From the NCBI GenBank assembly GCA_003225055.1, contig QIAU01000146.1:1-58702 (forward strand): a stretch of DNA of 58,702 nucleotides. Direction: 5' to 3'. This document shows, in pieces, positions 18,377-26,632 of this stretch (the stretch's first letter is position 1; the number at the start of each line of letters is the position of its first letter). The position numbers were made by a program, and so were the translations under genes. Source of the stretch: Acidobacteriota bacterium. Its GTDB lineage: Bacteria > Acidobacteriota > Terriglobia > Terriglobales > Acidobacteriaceae. The notes below the pieces were generated by a model that saw only the letters and a list, made by a program, of their open reading frames with translations, had not been told where the DNA came from and searched no databases.

Positions 18377-18465
18377 ATGGCCGCGACAAGCGGTACCCCT
18401 GTACCCCTGCCCCCGTTTGACAACGATTTTTTCCAGATGCTACCGTCACGGGTTCCCCTTAATGA

Positions 18466-19365
18466 ATGCGCTATCGTCTAGAGTACGCGCTCGCGTGGCT
18501 GGTGATCCGCACGCTGGGCGCTTTGCCGCGTCCGCTGGCGCGGGCGGTGGGAATTGCACTCGGGCAAGCGGTCTACCTGCTGCATTCCAAGCTGCGCAGG
18601 GTCGGCATGCGCAACCTGGAGCTGGCCTTTCCCCAAAAAACTCGGCGTGATCGGCGCAAAATCCTGCGCGGAGCATTCACTTCCCTCGGCCGCCAATTAG
18701 CCGAGGTTTGCCTCTTCCCGCGCTATACCCGAGAGAATGTCGGGCAGGTGGTCGTCTACGACGGCTTTGAAAACTACGAGCGCGCTCACAACCGAGGCAA
18801 AGGCGTCTTATACCTGACTGCCCATCTGGGTGCCTGGGAGTTGTCTGCTTTTGCACACTCGCTCCACGGCCACCCGCTTCACATTGTGATACGGGGCATG
18901 GACAATCCCTACCTCGACCGCCTCGTTCAGCGTTACCGCACCATGCACGGCAACTCCGCCGTCGACAAGGATGACTTCGTGCGCGGCCTGCTCTCCGCCA
19001 TGAAGGCTGGCGAAACCGTCGGCATTCTCATGGACACCAACATGACCCCGCCCCAGGGGGTTTTCGTAGATTTCTTCGGCATCCCCGCCTGCACGGCCAG
19101 CGGCCTGGCGCGCATCGCTCTCCGCACTGATGCTGCCGTCGTGCCCGGCTTCACGCTATGGGATCCGGCGCTCGGAAAATATCGACTCCGCTTTGATCCT
19201 GCCCTGAAGCCCATTCGTACCGACGACGACGAGGCTGACATCGTCGCCAACACGGCCATGTTTACCAAGGTGATTGAGGATTATGTCCGCCGCTACCCCG
19301 ACCAGTGGCTCTGGGTCCACCGCCGCTGGAAGACGCGTCCAGAGGGGGAACCGGCGATTTATTAG
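18466..19365 (+). CDS. LpxL/HtrB-family lysophospholipid (lipid A) acyltransferase
   Basis: Inner-membrane acyltransferase of 299 aa that in this family adds a secondary acyl chain to the lipid A precursor. Seen: an N-terminal hydrophobic segment (YALAWLVIRTLGALPRPLAR), NLELAFPQKTRRDR, the catalytic HX4E box H120-LGAW-E125, MDNPYLDRLVQRYR and the QWLWVHRRWKTRP ending, all family hallmarks. The ATG at 18466 directly overlaps an upstream TGA; the ribosome-binding site is poor. Closest functional neighbours are lpxD (19687) and lnt (21553), consistent with an envelope-lipid gene group. Confidence 0.9.
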   Translation: MRYRLEYALAWLVIRTLGALPRPLARAVGIALGQAVYLLHSKLRRVGMRNLELAFPQKTRRDRRKILRGAFTSLGRQLAEVCLFPRYTRENVGQVVVYDGFENYERAHNRGKGVLYLTAHLGAWELSAFAHSLHGHPLHIVIRGMDNPYLDRLVQRYRTMHGNSAVDKDDFVRGLLSAMKAGETVGILMDTNMTPPQGVFVDFFGIPACTASGLARIALRTDAAVVPGFTLWDPALGKYRLRFDPALKPIRTDDDEADIVANTAMFTKVIEDYVRRYPDQWLWVHRRWKTRPEGEPAIY

Positions 19366-19396
19366 CTATCGGCTCTCAGCGATCGGCGGTCAGCGA
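19366..19396. repeat. Short-word repeat (ATCGGCTCTCAGCGATCGGC)
   Basis: Successive words TATCGGC, TCTCAGC, GATCGGC and GGTCAGC with 7-8 base periodicity, right after the acyltransferase stop. It has the single-arm form of the intergenic word repeats. Confidence 0.5.
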
Positions 19397-19455
19397 AAAA
19401 CCACCCTTGTGTTCCTAGCGGCTGTATCGGCGAGGAATCTCGGTTTAAAACGGCC

Positions 19456-19599
19456 TCAAAACCAATCACTGCGATAAACAATCCACCAGCTCAGAACGAA
19501 AATCGGAACGGTGGCCGCGACACCCCACCAGAACGGCAGCAGAAGATCGGCAACGAGACCGAGCACGATCGCCAGCATCCAGAACATTCGGCGCTGCAT
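19456..19599 (-). CDS. 47-aa small membrane protein
   Basis: On the minus strand, ATG at 19597-19599 to TGA at 19456-19458. The protein starts MQRRMFWMLAIVLG and ends SWWIVYRSDWF. It is almost entirely hydrophobic, with two helices separated by LPFWWGV and a tryptophan-rich close. Arg-Arg after the first Met suits an N-in orientation. It resembles small conserved acidobacterial proteins I have seen, but I cannot name a function. It is divergent from lpxD with 87 bases between the starts. Confidence 0.55.
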   Translation of the reverse strand: MQRRMFWMLAIVLGLVADLLLPFWWGVAATVPIFVLSWWIVYRSDWF

Positions 19600-19686
19600 A
19601 GCTCGATTGTAGTAGGCCACATGATTTGTTCCCACGGTTCCCTAGAGCCGCTTTTCTTTCTTCTCTCAAATGTATACAAAGATGCA

Positions 19687-20679
19687 ATGAAGCGTTCTAT
19701 GAAAGAGATTGCCGAATTCGTGCGGGCCCGCCTGGTGGGCGACGGCTCGGTCGAGCTAACCGGCATCGCCAGCATTCAATCTGCATCCTCCGGAGATCTG
19801 GTTTTTGTCGAAGAAGAGAAAGACTTGCGTAAGGCGATCGAATCCGGCGCCGCAGCCGTGATCGCCGGCCGATTTGCTGGCGCGCCGAGCGCCAAACCGC
19901 TGCTGATCTCCGATCAACCTCGCTTGGCTTTTGCTCGCGCGTCACAATTCCTTTGCCCTCCGCGACGACCTAAGCCGGGAGTCGACAAGACGGCCATCGT
20001 TGACCCATCTGCGCGACTCGCAGGGGATGTAGCCGTAGCCGCTTATTCCGTCATCGAGGAGGGGGTCACCATCGGAGCGGGCAGCCGGATCGGCGCCCAG
20101 TCGCACCTTGGGGCCAACGTCCAAATCGGAGAAAACTGCGATCTGGCTCCCAACGTGACCATCTATCCCGGGGCTCGCTTGGGTAATCGTGTCATCGTGC
20201 ATGCAGGAGCGGTTCTGGGGAGCGACGGGTTCGGCTATGTCCGCGATTCCGCCACCGGCCGATATGAAAAATTCCCGCAGATTGGACGGCTGGAAATAGA
20301 GGATGATGTTGAAATCGGAGCCAATTCCACCGTTGATCGTGGAGCGCTCGACGTTACGCGCATCGGCCGGGGCACGAAAATAGATAACCTCGTGCACGTC
20401 GGGCACAACGTCGAGATCGGCGAAGACGTGGTAATCGCCGCCCAAACCGGGCTCTCCGGCAGTGCCGTGCTGGAAGACGGGGTTATCGTTGGCGGACAGG
20501 TGGGCATCGGCGACCATGTCCGCATTGAATCGGGAGCCATTCTCGGGGGCCAGTGTGGTGTGCCGACCAAGAAGGTGATTCGCGGGAAGGGAATCGTCTT
20601 TTGGGGAACACCGGCGCGCCCGCTTCGCGGGTACCTGAAGGAATTGGCAGCCCTAGCCAGGCTGGCAAAAAGGGCGTAA
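19687..20679 (+). CDS. lpxD: UDP-3-O-acylglucosamine N-acyltransferase LpxD
   Basis: Third step of lipid A synthesis: transfers a 3-hydroxyacyl chain from ACP to the amine of UDP-3-O-acylglucosamine in the cytosol. 331 aa. The N-terminal uridine-binding domain (residues 1-100, IASIQSASSGDLVFVEE) is followed by hexapeptide left-handed beta-helix repeats (about 100-315). The catalytic His is in VHVGHNVEIG (H240), with GSDGFGYV, STVDRGAL and FWGTPARP also present. Start ATG 19687 is chosen over an upstream in-frame ATG at 19621 whose extra residues are not family-like. It defines the organism as LPS-making. Confidence 0.95.
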   Translation: MKRSMKEIAEFVRARLVGDGSVELTGIASIQSASSGDLVFVEEEKDLRKAIESGAAAVIAGRFAGAPSAKPLLISDQPRLAFARASQFLCPPRRPKPGVDKTAIVDPSARLAGDVAVAAYSVIEEGVTIGAGSRIGAQSHLGANVQIGENCDLAPNVTIYPGARLGNRVIVHAGAVLGSDGFGYVRDSATGRYEKFPQIGRLEIEDDVEIGANSTVDRGALDVTRIGRGTKIDNLVHVGHNVEIGEDVVIAAQTGLSGSAVLEDGVIVGGQVGIGDHVRIESGAILGGQCGVPTKKVIRGKGIVFWGTPARPLRGYLKELAALARLAKRA

Positions 20680-20773
20680 AAAGAATAAAAAGAAATAGTG
20701 GTCGGTGGCTGGTGCCCCAGATAGAAAAACGCACTGACCCCTGACCCGGGCCACCGCCCATCTTATCCATTCC

Positions 20774-21400
20774 ATGTCCCTCATCGTCATTGGCGGGCAT
20801 TCGCGCAGTGTTGGCAAGACCAGTGTGGTTGCTGGTCTGATTTCCGCCTTGCCGGAATTCCAGTGGACGGCGCTGAAGATCACGCAGTACGGTCACGGCA
20901 TCTGTTCCGCCAGCGGCAAAGCCTGCCACTGTGCCAGCGAAGATCACTCCTGGGCAATTTCGGAAGAGAAGGACCGCTCCGGGAAGTCGGACAGCTCGCG
21001 ATTTCTGACCGCCGGTGCGGTGCGTGCTTTATGGGTACGTACCGAGCAGGGTAGGCTCGCGGAGGCTATGCCATCTCTTCGCCAAAAGATCGCCGGTGCC
21101 GCCAACGTGATTGTGGAGTCGAATAGCATTCTCTGGTTCCTTCGCCCCGACCTGTATTTGACTGTGCTTGATCCTTCGACCGAAGACTTCAAGTCGTCGG
21201 CACAAGAATTCCTCGATCGGGCCAGTGCGGTCATTCTCCACCAGAGTGCCGAACCTCTCGCCTGGCGACGCGTTTCATTCGAGTCCGTTGCTGGCAAACC
21301 GGCGTTTCACGTTCGCCCGCCCGATTACGTCACGCCGGAAATCGTCGCGTTTGTTAAGAACAAATTATTAGCCGGCCAGTCGCCCGTGCTCAGTGGCTAG
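20774..21400 (+). CDS. P-loop NTPase of the BioD/MobB-like type, function unknown
   Basis: 208 aa. The N-terminus VIGGHSRSVGKTSVVAGLI has the G-x-x-x-x-VGKT variant P-loop seen in BioD/CobB/MobB-type (SIMIBI) enzymes. A cysteine cluster C-x6-C-x-C lies at GICSASGKACHCASED near residues 43-58 and could bind a metal. NVIVESNSILWFLRPDLYLTV resembles the strand that carries the second acidic site in such proteins. It lies between lpxD and lnt on the same strand, so an envelope-lipid role is possible. I do not recognise it as LpxK, which is longer and has a membrane anchor. Confidence 0.7.
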   Translation: MSLIVIGGHSRSVGKTSVVAGLISALPEFQWTALKITQYGHGICSASGKACHCASEDHSWAISEEKDRSGKSDSSRFLTAGAVRALWVRTEQGRLAEAMPSLRQKIAGAANVIVESNSILWFLRPDLYLTVLDPSTEDFKSSAQEFLDRASAVILHQSAEPLAWRRVSFESVAGKPAFHVRPPDYVTPEIVAFVKNKLLAGQSPVLSG

Positions 21401-21552
21401 GGCCAGCGGTCAGGGGCTGCAGCCGCCTTCGTATCTCGTCATCGTGAGCCCAGCGTCAGCGTGGGGGAGAATCCGTGCGCACCCGTCCGAAGTGGCATCC
21501 TCCTCGTCTCGACGGAACTGGCGCCCACTGACCACTTTGCTATTCTTGCAGC

Positions 21553-23154
21553 GTGCGGCGAATCCACAGCAAGAGCTGGATGCTGGCCATCGTTTCCGGC
21601 GTCCTCGAGAGCGTAATCTTTCCGCTGCCGAGCCTCTACATGCTGTGCTGGATCGCGGTGGCGCCCTTGCTTGTGGCTGTGCTGCACGCGCGTGAGGCCG
21701 ACACTCTGCAACTCTCCGACTCGCCGGGCTTGAAGCTGGTGCCCGCCAATTTCGGACAGGGCTTTCTGCTGGGATATCTGAATGGCATCATCTGGTACGC
21801 TGGTACCTGCTACTGGGTTTACGACACCATGCACCACTACGGCGGCCTCAGTGCTGCCGCCGCCTTGGGCGTTCTGATTCTCTTCTGCCTGTACTTGGCG
21901 CTTTATCATGGCGCTTTTGGTGCCCTGCTCACGCTGGTAGCCGATCCGGCTACTCCCCTCAGCCGCCGCGCTCTGCTCTCGGTGCCGTTTCTGTGGGTCG
22001 CCGTCGAGCTCGCCCGCACCCGCATCACAGGTTTTCCCTGGGACCTGCTCGGCGCCGTACAGGTGGACAACATTCCCCTGGCCCGCATTGCGAGATTCAC
22101 CGGCGTTTATGGCCTCTCCTTCGAAATCATGCTGGTGAATACAGCCTTGGCCACGGCCTTCCTGGTACGCCGAGATAAACGCAAGATGCTGCTGATCGCC
22201 GGCCTCTGTGCCGCAGTCGCGCTGCAGGCGGGACGCTGGATCGCGCCGCCCCGTCGTCGGGCCGACCACACCGCTTATCTGGTCCAGCCGAACACTCCTA
22301 TCCTGGATAGTTCGGCATGGACTAAGGACTACTTCGAGGGAACACTGCGCGATTTGCTTTGGATCAGCGAAAAACCAACTTCCGAAGCAGCGCCAAAACC
22401 GGACCTCATTGTCTGGCCCGAGTCACCCGCCCCTTTTTACACCAGCGACCCTCTATTTCGGCACGCGGTCAGCGATCTTGCCCGCCAAACCCATAGTTGG
22501 GTTCTCGCCGGCAGCATTGGCGTCCGCAATGCCACACAGATGCCGGAGGTGGGAACTGCGGCCTATAATTCAGGCGCGTTGGTGGACCCCAACGGCGAGT
22601 GGATCGGGCGCTATGACAAGGTCCACCTCGTGCCTTTCGGAGAATATCTGCCGCTTAGCAAAATATTTTCTTTTGCCGGAGGGCTGACCAAAGAGGTCGG
22701 AGATTTCTATCGCGGCACCGCCCGCGCACCCTTGAATGCTGGTGGCACGAAATTAGGCGTGTTTATCTGCTACGAATCGGTTTTTCCCGACGAAGTGCGG
22801 CAATTCGCAAAGAATGGCGCCCAGGTTCTCGTCAACATTTCCAACGACGGCTGGTACGGCGACAGCGGCGCCTATGCCCAACACCTGATGCAATCGCGCA
22901 TGCGCGCCGTCGAGAACGACCGCTGGCTGCTGCTTGACGCCAACACGGGAGTCACGGCGTCTATCGATCCCGATGGAAGAATGGAAGAAAGCCTTGCCCG
23001 CAAGATCCGCGCCACTCTAGCGGTTCGGTATGCCCTAACCAACGTAACCACGTTCTACACTCGCCACGGTGACTGGTTCGCTTACCTGTGTGCGATAATT
23101 TCCTTAGGAGCGCTGCTGTTGCGCTTCTTATTCCATACAAGAACCGGGCGATGA
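21553..23154 (+). CDS. lnt: Apolipoprotein N-acyltransferase
   Basis: Inner-membrane enzyme that N-acylates the N-terminal Cys of lipoproteins. 533 aa: several N-terminal transmembrane helices (residues about 10-235), a nitrilase-like periplasmic domain (255-500) and a C-terminal helix (AYLCAIISLGALLLRFLF). The catalytic triad is visible: E290 in WPESP, K356 in YDKVHLVPFGEY, C406 in FICYESVFP. The FPWDLLGAVQ segment is also typical. Start is GTG at 21553. Its stop overlaps the prfB start (ATGA at 23151-23154), so the two are translationally coupled. The 152 bases upstream hold no gene. Confidence 0.95.
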   Translation: MRRIHSKSWMLAIVSGVLESVIFPLPSLYMLCWIAVAPLLVAVLHAREADTLQLSDSPGLKLVPANFGQGFLLGYLNGIIWYAGTCYWVYDTMHHYGGLSAAAALGVLILFCLYLALYHGAFGALLTLVADPATPLSRRALLSVPFLWVAVELARTRITGFPWDLLGAVQVDNIPLARIARFTGVYGLSFEIMLVNTALATAFLVRRDKRKMLLIAGLCAAVALQAGRWIAPPRRRADHTAYLVQPNTPILDSSAWTKDYFEGTLRDLLWISEKPTSEAAPKPDLIVWPESPAPFYTSDPLFRHAVSDLARQTHSWVLAGSIGVRNATQMPEVGTAAYNSGALVDPNGEWIGRYDKVHLVPFGEYLPLSKIFSFAGGLTKEVGDFYRGTARAPLNAGGTKLGVFICYESVFPDEVRQFAKNGAQVLVNISNDGWYGDSGAYAQHLMQSRMRAVENDRWLLLDANTGVTASIDPDGRMEESLARKIRATLAVRYALTNVTTFYTRHGDWFAYLCAIISLGALLLRFLFHTRTGR

Positions 23155-24258
23155 TGGTCGAGGAATTAGAACAGGAATACACTGCACTGAAAGATAAAGT
23201 CCGCGACCTGCGGGAGTATCTTTGACGCGGCCAAGCCTCGTCAGCAACTAGCTGAAATCGAAAAGCAGGTGGCCGACCCTAATCTGTGGTCGAACCCCGA
23301 AAAATCCCAAACCATCATGCGGGAGCGTAAGCGCCTGCAAGACGTGCTGTCCACGGAAGAAGACCTGCTCCGCCGTGAGACTGATATTAAGACGTACTTT
23401 GATCTGGCGCGCGAAGGAGAGAATGTAGAGTCGGAGCTGCGCGGTGAAATCGGCTCCTTGCGCGAGATGGTGGAGCGCCTCGAGACGGAGAGCTTGCTCT
23501 CCGGCGAGAACGACGCGCGTAATGCGATCCTAACCATCCACCCGGGTGCGGGCGGAACTGAATCGCAGGATTGGGCCGACATGCTGCTCCGCATGTATCT
23601 GCGTTGGGCCGAGCGCCAGGGTTTCCAAACTATTCTCAATGACTACCAGCCCGGCGAGGAAGCGGGCATGAAGTCGGCCACCTTCACCGTAAACGGGGAG
23701 TATGCGTTCGGGCTGCTGACCAGCGAAATTGGAGTCCACCGCCTGGTGCGCATCTCGCCTTTCGATCAGGCCAAACGCCGCCACACTTCCTTTGCCAGCG
23801 TGTTCGTCTCACCTGAGATCGACGAGAGCATCCAGGTTGATATCAAGCCGGAGGACTTACGCGTAGACACCTATCGATCCAGCGGCAAGGGGGGCCAGCA
23901 CGTGAATACCACGGACTCCGCCGTGCGCATCACTCATACGCCGACTGGCATCGTGGTCAGCTGCCAGAACGAGCGCTCACAACATAAAAATCGTGAGCGC
24001 GCCATGACCATGTTGCGCTCCAAGCTCTACGAATTCGAACTGGAGAAAAAGCGCGAAGCCAGCAGAAAGATTGAAGAATCCAAGCTCGACATCGACTTCG
24101 GCTCGCAGATTCGCTCTTACGTTCTACAGCCCTATCGCATGGTGAAGGATCACCGGACCAAAGTCGAGGTGGGTGATGTCGACCGTGTCCTCGACGGCGA
24201 CTTACAGCCATTCATCCGCGCCTACCTGCTCACCAGACGAGGAGAAAAGCAGGCATGA
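23151..24258 (+). CDS. prfB: Peptide chain release factor 2, expressed through a programmed +1 frameshift
   Basis: Terminates translation at UGA/UAA. The first 24 codons (ATG 23151 onward, MMVEELEQEYTALKDKVRD) end at an in-frame TGA (23223-23225). A +1 shift on CTT-TGA-C continues as DAAKPRQQLAEIEK through to 24258, about 368 aa in total. Seen: the stop-codon-recognition SPF tripeptide (RISPFDQAKR), the GGQ motif in SSGKGGQHVN, and the RF2-type C-terminus. The frameshift is the known autoregulatory device of RF2. The start overlaps the lnt stop. The stop overlaps the next gene's ATG (ATGA at 24255-24258). Confidence 0.96.
23211..23226 (+). promoter_or_regulatory. prfB: prfB programmed +1 frameshift signal
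   Basis: CGGGAG (23211-23216) serves as the internal Shine-Dalgarno-like stimulator, then TAT and the slippery CTT-TGA-C (23220-23226). The order and spacing match the classical RF2 site (GGGGG-TAT-CTT-TGA-C in E. coli). When RF2 is scarce the ribosome pauses at UGA and shifts to GAC. Confidence 0.95.
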
Positions 24259-24868
24259 GTTCGCGCCAAGCCATAGTCAGCCGCGGAATCCGCCTGGAAT
24301 ACTTGACGATCGCCTGGAACTCGATGGAGGCGCTGGGCGCAATCATTTCCGGCCTGGTGGCGGGCGGCATCCGGCTGTTGGGCTTCGGTTTGGATTCGGT
24401 CATTGAAGTGTCTTGCGGAGCGCTCCTCGTCTGGCGCTTAAACGGTGATCAAAGAGAGACGCGCGAGCACGCGGAGGGTTTGGCCCTGCCGTTGGTGGGT
24501 ATCAGTTTCCTGGCCCTGGCTGCCTGTGTCACGTATGATGCCCTCTCGGCGTTCGTCCAGCGCGAATCTCCGGAGAGGAGTCTGGTTGGTATAGGGCTTG
24601 CGCTCCTGGCGCTGCTTGTCATGCCGATCCTGGCGCGCCAAACGAGGCGTCGCTCGCGGCCTGAGCAAGCGGAGCGATGGAGGCAGATTCCCGCCAGACC
24701 GACATTTGCGGCTCCTTGTCAGCGATCCTGCTTGGCGGGCTGGCACGGAACGCGCTCCTCGGCCGGTGGTGGGCGGATCCGGTAGCCGCCTTAGGCATGG
24801 TTCGGCTGATTGCGCATGAAGGCGTCGAGGCGGTGAGAGGAAAAACGTGCTGTAGAGAGTCGGCTTAG
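24255..24868 (+). pseudogene. Cation-diffusion-facilitator-like transporter with a C-terminal frame break
   Basis: Membrane protein of the cation efflux type. The frame from ATG 24255 reads LEYLTIAWNSMEALGAIISG and GFGLDSVIEVSCGALLVWRL plus two more helices, then degenerates after ILARQTRR (about 24637). A second frame from about 24677 supplies the missing end: MEADSRQTDICGSLSAILLG, then WWADPVAALGMVRLIAHEGV, with stop at 24868. Between them about 40 bases read in a third frame, so two single-base indels are likely. The two halves form one coherent roughly 200-aa protein. ATGA overlap with prfB suggests coupling. Pseudogene or assembly indels. Confidence 0.75.
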
Positions 24869-24932
24869 GTGGAGGCGAAGCAAGTTCCGGATGTGACTGG
24901 TAAGAAGATGATTTGCTCATAAGGGCCCAAGT

Positions 24933-26159
24933 ATGTCGCGCATGATCGATCTGATTCGTTCCTCGGCTGTGCCAGCCGCCCTGGTGCAGGCGGCCGCCCG
25001 AGGCGCATTATCTCTGCCGCCTGCAGAGATGATTGAGATCCTGGTCTACCTCGCCAATCACAACAAGATATTCAGCCAGCAGGCTCGTATGACACTGGCG
25101 GGCTGGGAAGAAAAATCTGCGCTGGCGGCGGCCGCCGATCCCGCCACGCCCCAGGAAGTGCTCGAGTACATGGTTGCCTCGGAAAACCTTCGGCCCACGC
25201 TGCTGCCCGCGCTGCTCGAAAACCCTTCGGTGCACGAGGAGTGGCTTCTGGAACTAGCTGCTAACGGATCGTGCGCGATCGTGAAAGCAATGATGGCCAG
25301 CCGCCGAGTCAATACCTCGCCTCCTCTGCAAAACGCGGTGGCATCCAATCCCAATATGACGCAGACCGCTGTGGCTGCCGTTTTGTCTGAACAGACCGCT
25401 CCCACTGCGTCGAATAGCGAGCCTGAGGCGGCAAGCTTTGAACCGGCGCCTGCCGAGCCGGATCAAGTCTTGACCGTCGATGCTCGGGTGGCTGAACCCG
25501 CCGGACCTGAGCAAGTGCTGGACGAAGAAGTGAGCGCGTTTTTCAACCAGCACGCGGCAGAGATTGCTGCCGAACAAGGCAAGCCGTTCCAGGCCATCGG
25601 CGGCATTTTCGGTGAACGGGAAGCGGCAAAGGTCGACCCTCCCAGTGCCGAGGGGAGCGCGTCCGGTGCTGCCACTGCGCATGTGCCAGCTCACAAGATA
25701 GCGCACGCCCCAACCGAAGAGACCAGACGCGGCGGGGCCTTGCAGAAGATTTCCAAGCTGGATGTCAAAGGACGCATCCAGCTGGCCATGAAAGGCAACA
25801 AGGAAGAGCGTTCGATCCTGATTCGCGATGGCACCAAAATCGTAGCCCTGGCGGTACTGGATTCACCCAAAATCACCGATGGCGAGGTAGAGGCTTTCGC
25901 CAGCCAGAAGAACGTGCTGGAAGCGGTGCTGCGCGGTATCCCCATGAAGCGTCGTTTTGCCAAGCACTATCCGGTAATCAGAAACCTGGTATTCAATCCG
26001 CGCACGCCCCTGGATCTTTCCTTGAGCCTGATCAAGAACCTGTTGGTCACGGATCTGAAAAATCTTTCCGCCAACAAGGAAGTCTCCGAAACCGTTCGCA
26101 AACTGGCTCACAAGATGTTTAAACAGAAAACTGAGGCAGGCAGCACGAAGAGAGACTAA
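24933..26159 (+). CDS. Conserved hypothetical protein with two helical domains
   Basis: 408 aa, not recognised by name. Residues 1-150 are a helical, leucine- and alanine-rich domain with HEAT-like spacing (PPAEMIEILVYLANHNKIFS, TPQEVLEYMVASENLRPTLL). Residues 150-265 form an acidic Ala/Pro/Glu linker, probably disordered. Residues 270-395 are a second helical domain (KLDVKGRIQLAMKGNKEERS, VLEAVLRGIPMKRRFAKHYP). No signal peptide or membrane segment. It is followed 56 bases later by a CoA-binding protein and may be cotranscribed. Confidence 0.8.
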   Translation: MSRMIDLIRSSAVPAALVQAAARGALSLPPAEMIEILVYLANHNKIFSQQARMTLAGWEEKSALAAAADPATPQEVLEYMVASENLRPTLLPALLENPSVHEEWLLELAANGSCAIVKAMMASRRVNTSPPLQNAVASNPNMTQTAVAAVLSEQTAPTASNSEPEAASFEPAPAEPDQVLTVDARVAEPAGPEQVLDEEVSAFFNQHAAEIAAEQGKPFQAIGGIFGEREAAKVDPPSAEGSASGAATAHVPAHKIAHAPTEETRRGGALQKISKLDVKGRIQLAMKGNKEERSILIRDGTKIVALAVLDSPKITDGEVEAFASQKNVLEAVLRGIPMKRRFAKHYPVIRNLVFNPRTPLDLSLSLIKNLLVTDLKNLSANKEVSETVRKLAHKMFKQKTEAGSTKRD

Positions 26160-26215
26160 GAAAGGCGGCTCCCCCGATGGCTTTCCACCATTACAATATT
26201 GGACAGGAGAGGAGC

Positions 26216-26626
26216 GTGTCCCCGACCCGCAACAACCTGATCACCGACCTGTTAAAACACGCCCGGAACATCGCCGTCGTGGGACTGTCTTCCAGTCCGT
26301 TGCGCCCCAGTCACGGTGTGGCTGCCTACATGCAGACCCAGGGCTATCGCATTATCCCGGTGAATCCCACGATCGAGGAAGCCCTGGGCGAGAAGTCTTA
26401 TCCCTCGCTGCTCGATGTCCCGGAGAAGATTGATATCGTAAACGTCTTTCGCCGTCCGGAATATGTCGAGGACATCGTCGATCAGGCGATCCAGCTCAAG
26501 ATCCCCGCCATCTGGATGCAGGAAGAGGTGATCAACGAAAAGGCCGCCGAGAAAGCACGCAAGGCGGGAATCTTCGTGATTATGGACCAGTGCATCCTGA
26601 AAGAGCACCGCGCCCGCTTCGGCTGA
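26216..26626 (+). CDS. CoA-binding protein (YccU/CoA_binding_2 family)
   Basis: Small Rossmann-fold protein of about 136 aa whose family binds CoA through an N-terminal glycine-containing loop. Seen: NIAVVGLSSSPLRPSHGVA, GYRIIPVNPTIEEALG, IDIVNVFRRPEYV and IWMQEEVINEKAAEKARKAG. Start GTG 26216 has AGGAGA five bases upstream and fits the usual family start. An ATG at 26177 in frame would add 13 residues of unfamiliar sequence, so both are possible. Physiological role of the family is not well defined. Confidence 0.85.
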   Translation: MSPTRNNLITDLLKHARNIAVVGLSSSPLRPSHGVAAYMQTQGYRIIPVNPTIEEALGEKSYPSLLDVPEKIDIVNVFRRPEYVEDIVDQAIQLKIPAIWMQEEVINEKAAEKARKAGIFVIMDQCILKEHRARFG

Positions 26627-26632
26627 AACAAA

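Noticed and set aside
20774-21400. Calling this gene lpxK
   Set aside because: It is shorter than LpxK, lacks its membrane anchor and has a BioD/MobB-type P-loop.
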